Assembly (NCBI GenBank): GCA_034440615.1
Contig: JAOTOM010005146.1
Location: 79,501-143,500 of the forward strand
Reading direction: 5' to 3'
Length of the DNA stretch: 64,000 bases
Source of the DNA: Ashinkailepas kermadecensis
Lineage: Eukaryota > Arthropoda > Thecostraca > Neolepadidae
In this document: positions 60,910 to 64,000 of the stretch, piece after piece
Layout of the letters: each line of letters begins with the position of its first letter
Numbering within the stretch: the first letter of the stretch is position 1
Position numbers and translations under genes: made by a program
Notes under the pieces: generated by a model
Databases searched by the model: none
Seen by the model: the letters and a program-made list of their open reading frames with translations, nothing else
What the model was told of the DNA's origin: nothing

Positions 60910-61900
60910 GTGGCCCCGCTGCCACGGTGGCGGCCACTGCCCCCAGCGGCGACTCCAGATGCCGGCGACAGCCGGCCAGATGGATGCTGCACTGGTGGAA
61001 ACATCACGGCCGCCGCCGCCACCCGATGATCTACACGCATTCCCGTCGGTCGAGCGGGCAGGCACGCCGGCAAAAACACGTCGATGAACTGGCGAGTCGA
61101 CACAAAAACAACAGCGGCCCGACGGGGTCGCGTGTTTACCCGCGGGGTCCTGCTGTAATGTCACCCCCGGCTGCCCGCCCCGACGGCCAACCTGCGTCGC
61201 CAGCCACCGTGCTGACAGAGCGCGGGGAGACTCGGGTTACGTGTTTGGGGTAATTTCTCGTATTTCACGCGCCATTATGCGCGCCTCTCCTCGCCGGCCG
61301 TGGCACTTGCTCGCGGTCACGGCTCATTGACACTTGCGGAACGCTGCGGGCAACGGCAGGGGGAGCGAGGCGGCGAGGAGGGGAGAGAGCGCGCCAGAAA
61401 TGGCGCCAGAAAGGGCGCCGACTAGGGGAGCCGTGGCCGTGGATTGAATCGCCGCTCGTTTCTCGATTGCCACACGATGCACACTTGCGGTGTGAGTGGT
61501 CAGGTGACATCGCATGTGAGGGCCGGCAAAAATTGACAACACGCGAGTAGCATTTGCGAACTGGTCGAACACACTAAGATACCACAGCAACGCTAGGTCA
61601 GCGAGCAACTAGACTGGCAGCCATGCTTAGCTTAGGTAATCTCTCGATCGCATGGGGTGTCGGGCACTAATGTTGTCCAGGCATAGTAGAAACTGAATTA
61701 ACCTTCCATTCAGTAGGTCGCAGAAAATGTGGCCATCACCGAACGGAAGAAGTTGGCATTGTAGCAAATGTCACCGCATTGGAGGTATTGCCACCACTGT
61801 ATTTCAGTAGTGGCAATAATATGCAAGGCAATGCTTACAACGAAAATGTTTTATATTATAATTGGAATAGACCGTACCGCATGATACTCCGTGCAACTAT
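60910..61900. other. no gene recognised
   Basis: GC-rich to 61,500, then mixed. Nothing conserved seen. Confidence 0.4.
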
Positions 61901-61936
61901 TACCTAATGTGTAACTGCATAAATATTGCATTTCAG

Positions 61937-62053
61937 CAAGTAATGGTTGCAGGACAGAGTGAAACACTAGGCAAAGTCTATGCTGGTTATCTTGGCTTGA
62001 ACAAAGAAGCATCAACTACGTTGGAAATGCATCGTTCGTGGATGCACAAAGAG
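61937..62053 (+). CDS. exon-like fragment, weakly like an acyl-CoA ligase
   Basis: After an acceptor-like TGCATTTCAG the frame reads Val-Met-Val-Ala-Gly-Gln-Ser and later Gly-Tyr-Leu-Gly-Leu-Asn-Lys-Glu-Ala-Ser-Thr-Thr-Leu with Trp-Met-His-Lys. The order Gly-Tyr, Glu-Ala-Thr, Trp-x-His recalls the block before the Thr-Gly-Asp motif of adenylate-forming enzymes. The Thr-Gly-Asp itself is not present and no good donor follows. It may be a broken exon or chance. Confidence 0.2.
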
Positions 62054-62619
62054 CAGTCCATAAGAGCACAAAGAGCACAAAGGTTCTAACCACAAAGAGC
62101 AGTCCATTGTCATGATAATTTGGCTTAGTTAGTTCACCTCATTGCGTACAGAACTGGGTCTAGGTATTTGAAGACATTGCACCGGCCGACCAGTGCTGAC
62201 ACGAACGATCCCCGCACACAATACTGCAGTCATTTGTTTAGCACAGCACATCGCTAGCCATCGAGCCAGAGGGGGGGGGGTGCAGGGGCACGCCCAGGAG
62301 CGGTCAAAGGGAGACTGGACGATCCCAGCAGCACAATCCCAAGGTCTTCGCGTGTAAAACAGTCGCAGAGGAAAGATAGGGAATCAAGCAAGGGAATCGC
62401 GAGAGATGGAGCGCCATTGAGGGAGCTGTACGAGGACACTATGGAGTGTGGGTGCACACTGCGGACCCCGGGGACCGCCTCCCTGATCGGGTGAGACTCG
62501 CTGCTGTTGGTAGCCGAGCTGAGGCAGCACTTCTGCACGGTCCGACAGGAAGTGTGACGTTCGCCACCACCAGAAACACGAGTCGTCGGCAGTCATCGAA
62601 CACTGCTACAACGTCGCTG

Positions 62620-63480
62620 CACACCACGAGCCGGACCGGCCCACAGCCGACACGAGCCGGACCGGTCCACTGCCGACACGAGCCGGACAGGTCCACTGCC
62701 GACACGAGCCGGACAGGTCCACTGTCGACACGAGCCGGACTCACAGCCGACACAAGCCGGACCCACAACACAGCACGAGCCGGGCCAGCCCACAGCCGAC
62801 ACGAACCGGACCCACTACACACCACGAGCAGGACCCACAGCCGACACGAGCTGGACTTACAGCCGACACCAGCCGGACCCTCTACACAGCACGAGCCGGA
62901 CCGGTCCACTGCCGACACGAGCCGGACCGGTCCACTGCCGACATGAGCCGGACCGGCTCACTGCCGACACGAGCCGGACCGGCTCACTGCCGACACGAGC
63001 CGGACCGGCCCACTGCCGACACGAGCCGGACCGGTCCACTGCCGACACGAGCCGGACCGGTCCACTGCCGACACGAGCCGGACCGGTCCACTGCCGACAC
63101 GAGCCGGACCGGTCCACTGTCGACATGAGCCGGACCGGTCCACTGCCGACACGAGCCGGACCGGTCCACTGCAGACACGAGCCGGACCGGTCCACTGTCG
63201 ACACGAGCCGGACCGGTCCACTGCCGACACGAGCCGGACCGGTCCACTGTCGACATGAGACGGACCGGTCCACTGCCGACACGAGCCGGACCGGTCCACT
63301 GCCGACACGAGCCGGACCGGTCCACTGCAGACACGAGCCGGACCGGTCCACTGTCGACAAGAGCCGGACCGGTCCACTTTCGATAAGAGCCGGACCGTTC
63401 CACTTTCGACATGAGCCGGACCGGTCCACTGCCGACACGAGCCGGATCCACAGTAGGCACCAGCTGGACCCACAGTAGAC
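62620..63480. repeat. 26-bp minisatellite, about thirty units
   Basis: Units of the form GACACGAGCCGGACCGGTCC plus ACTGCC. CCGGACCGGTCC is nearly self-complementary. The left part is more diverged, while the right part (62,890-63,440) is nearly uniform. Confidence 0.95.
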
Positions 63481-63489
63481 ACCATTCGG

Positions 63490-64000
63490 ACCCATAGCGG
63501 GCATCAGCTGGACACACCTCCGACCGACATGACCGACTGACGAGCACACAACCCCAGCCGGCAGCTGTACGCCACGCATCATTACATAGTGCACCAGGAC
63601 CAATGCTCCCTGTCGCCTCAGGAGGCACCTCACACGCCGCCGCTCACATGTTTAACCACACATATATCCGCACATGCAAGACGTGCAAACACACAGGACG
63701 CAGCAGCACATAGACAAACATGCCACCACATCAGGGTTGGATTTATTTTTTAGAAACCTGGGTTTGGGGAGCATACTTTCATTTTCAGGCCATCCAACTC
63801 GGGGAGGATATTTTTCACATCACGAAGACTCCATGCTTGTGCACCTCAAATAGACCTACCTAAATTTGATTTGCAATATATGAATAATGGGATCAGGAAT
63901 AACGAGCTTGACGACACAAATACAAGAAGACTGAGTACAGCGCTGGCTCCCTTCCGTAACTTGGTGCACTGTACTGGCTGAAGTGAAAGCTTGGGTCTAA
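63490..64000. other. no gene recognised
   Basis: Decayed repeat flank and unique-looking AT-richer sequence to the window end. Confidence 0.4.

Noticed and set aside
62857..63633. A 258-residue minus-strand open frame and several overlapping ones
   Set aside because: It is a translation of the 26-bp minisatellite. Open frames exist in several phases on both strands, and the residues only repeat the unit.

Overview
This is a stretch of animal nuclear DNA, most likely from an arthropod and possibly a crustacean. The reasons are split genes with GT-AG introns, tRNA-derived SINEs, non-LTR retrotransposons with RNase H domains, hAT-type elements, many short TTAGG/CCTAA-type motifs in the AT-rich part, and a very high load of minisatellites. 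The species cannot be named from the sequence. The first ~15.6 kb is AT-rich. The part from ~36 kb to 63.5 kb is GC-rich and full of tandem repeats.

Layout. 1-8.5 kb holds transposon debris: a hAT transposase tail, an RNase H fragment, two copies of one ~1.05-kb hAT-type element in opposite orientation with their own 8-bp target duplications, a CR1/L2-like reverse transcriptase remnant, and two MITEs with 9-bp target duplications. 9.5-15.5 kb is one non-LTR retrotransposon copy (minus strand) split by a 3.49-kb insertion flanked by TA. 15.6-21.7 kb holds nested repeats, including a 319-bp hAT MITE and a 2.9-kb foldback element (19 copies of a ~144-bp unit that switch orientation, flanked by a 9-bp duplication). 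22-30 kb is repeats, a tRNA-headed SINE and elements ending in G tracts.

Genes. Two genes are well supported. At 30.4-35.7 kb on the plus strand is an unrecognised gene for a long acidic, coiled-coil protein; three exons join in consistent phase. At 37,175-42,073 on the minus strand is a complete five-exon gene for protein N-terminal asparagine amidohydrolase (NTAN1), whose exons join without frame error to 310 residues. Three of its four introns carry a minisatellite that starts at or close to the 5' splice site. In intron 1 the repeat unit is a copy of the exon 1 end together with its donor site.

From 43 to 63.5 kb I see no convincing gene. It holds at least ten different minisatellites, SINE copies and a second fragment of the same retrotransposon family.

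The most unusual signal is a graded SINE family. There are tRNA-headed copies, one headless 79-bp body with a 14-bp target duplication, and seven ~39-58-bp units that consist only of a terminal hairpin plus tail. Six of these seven have a 10-17-bp target duplication. The hairpin stems differ between body and short units by compensatory base changes.
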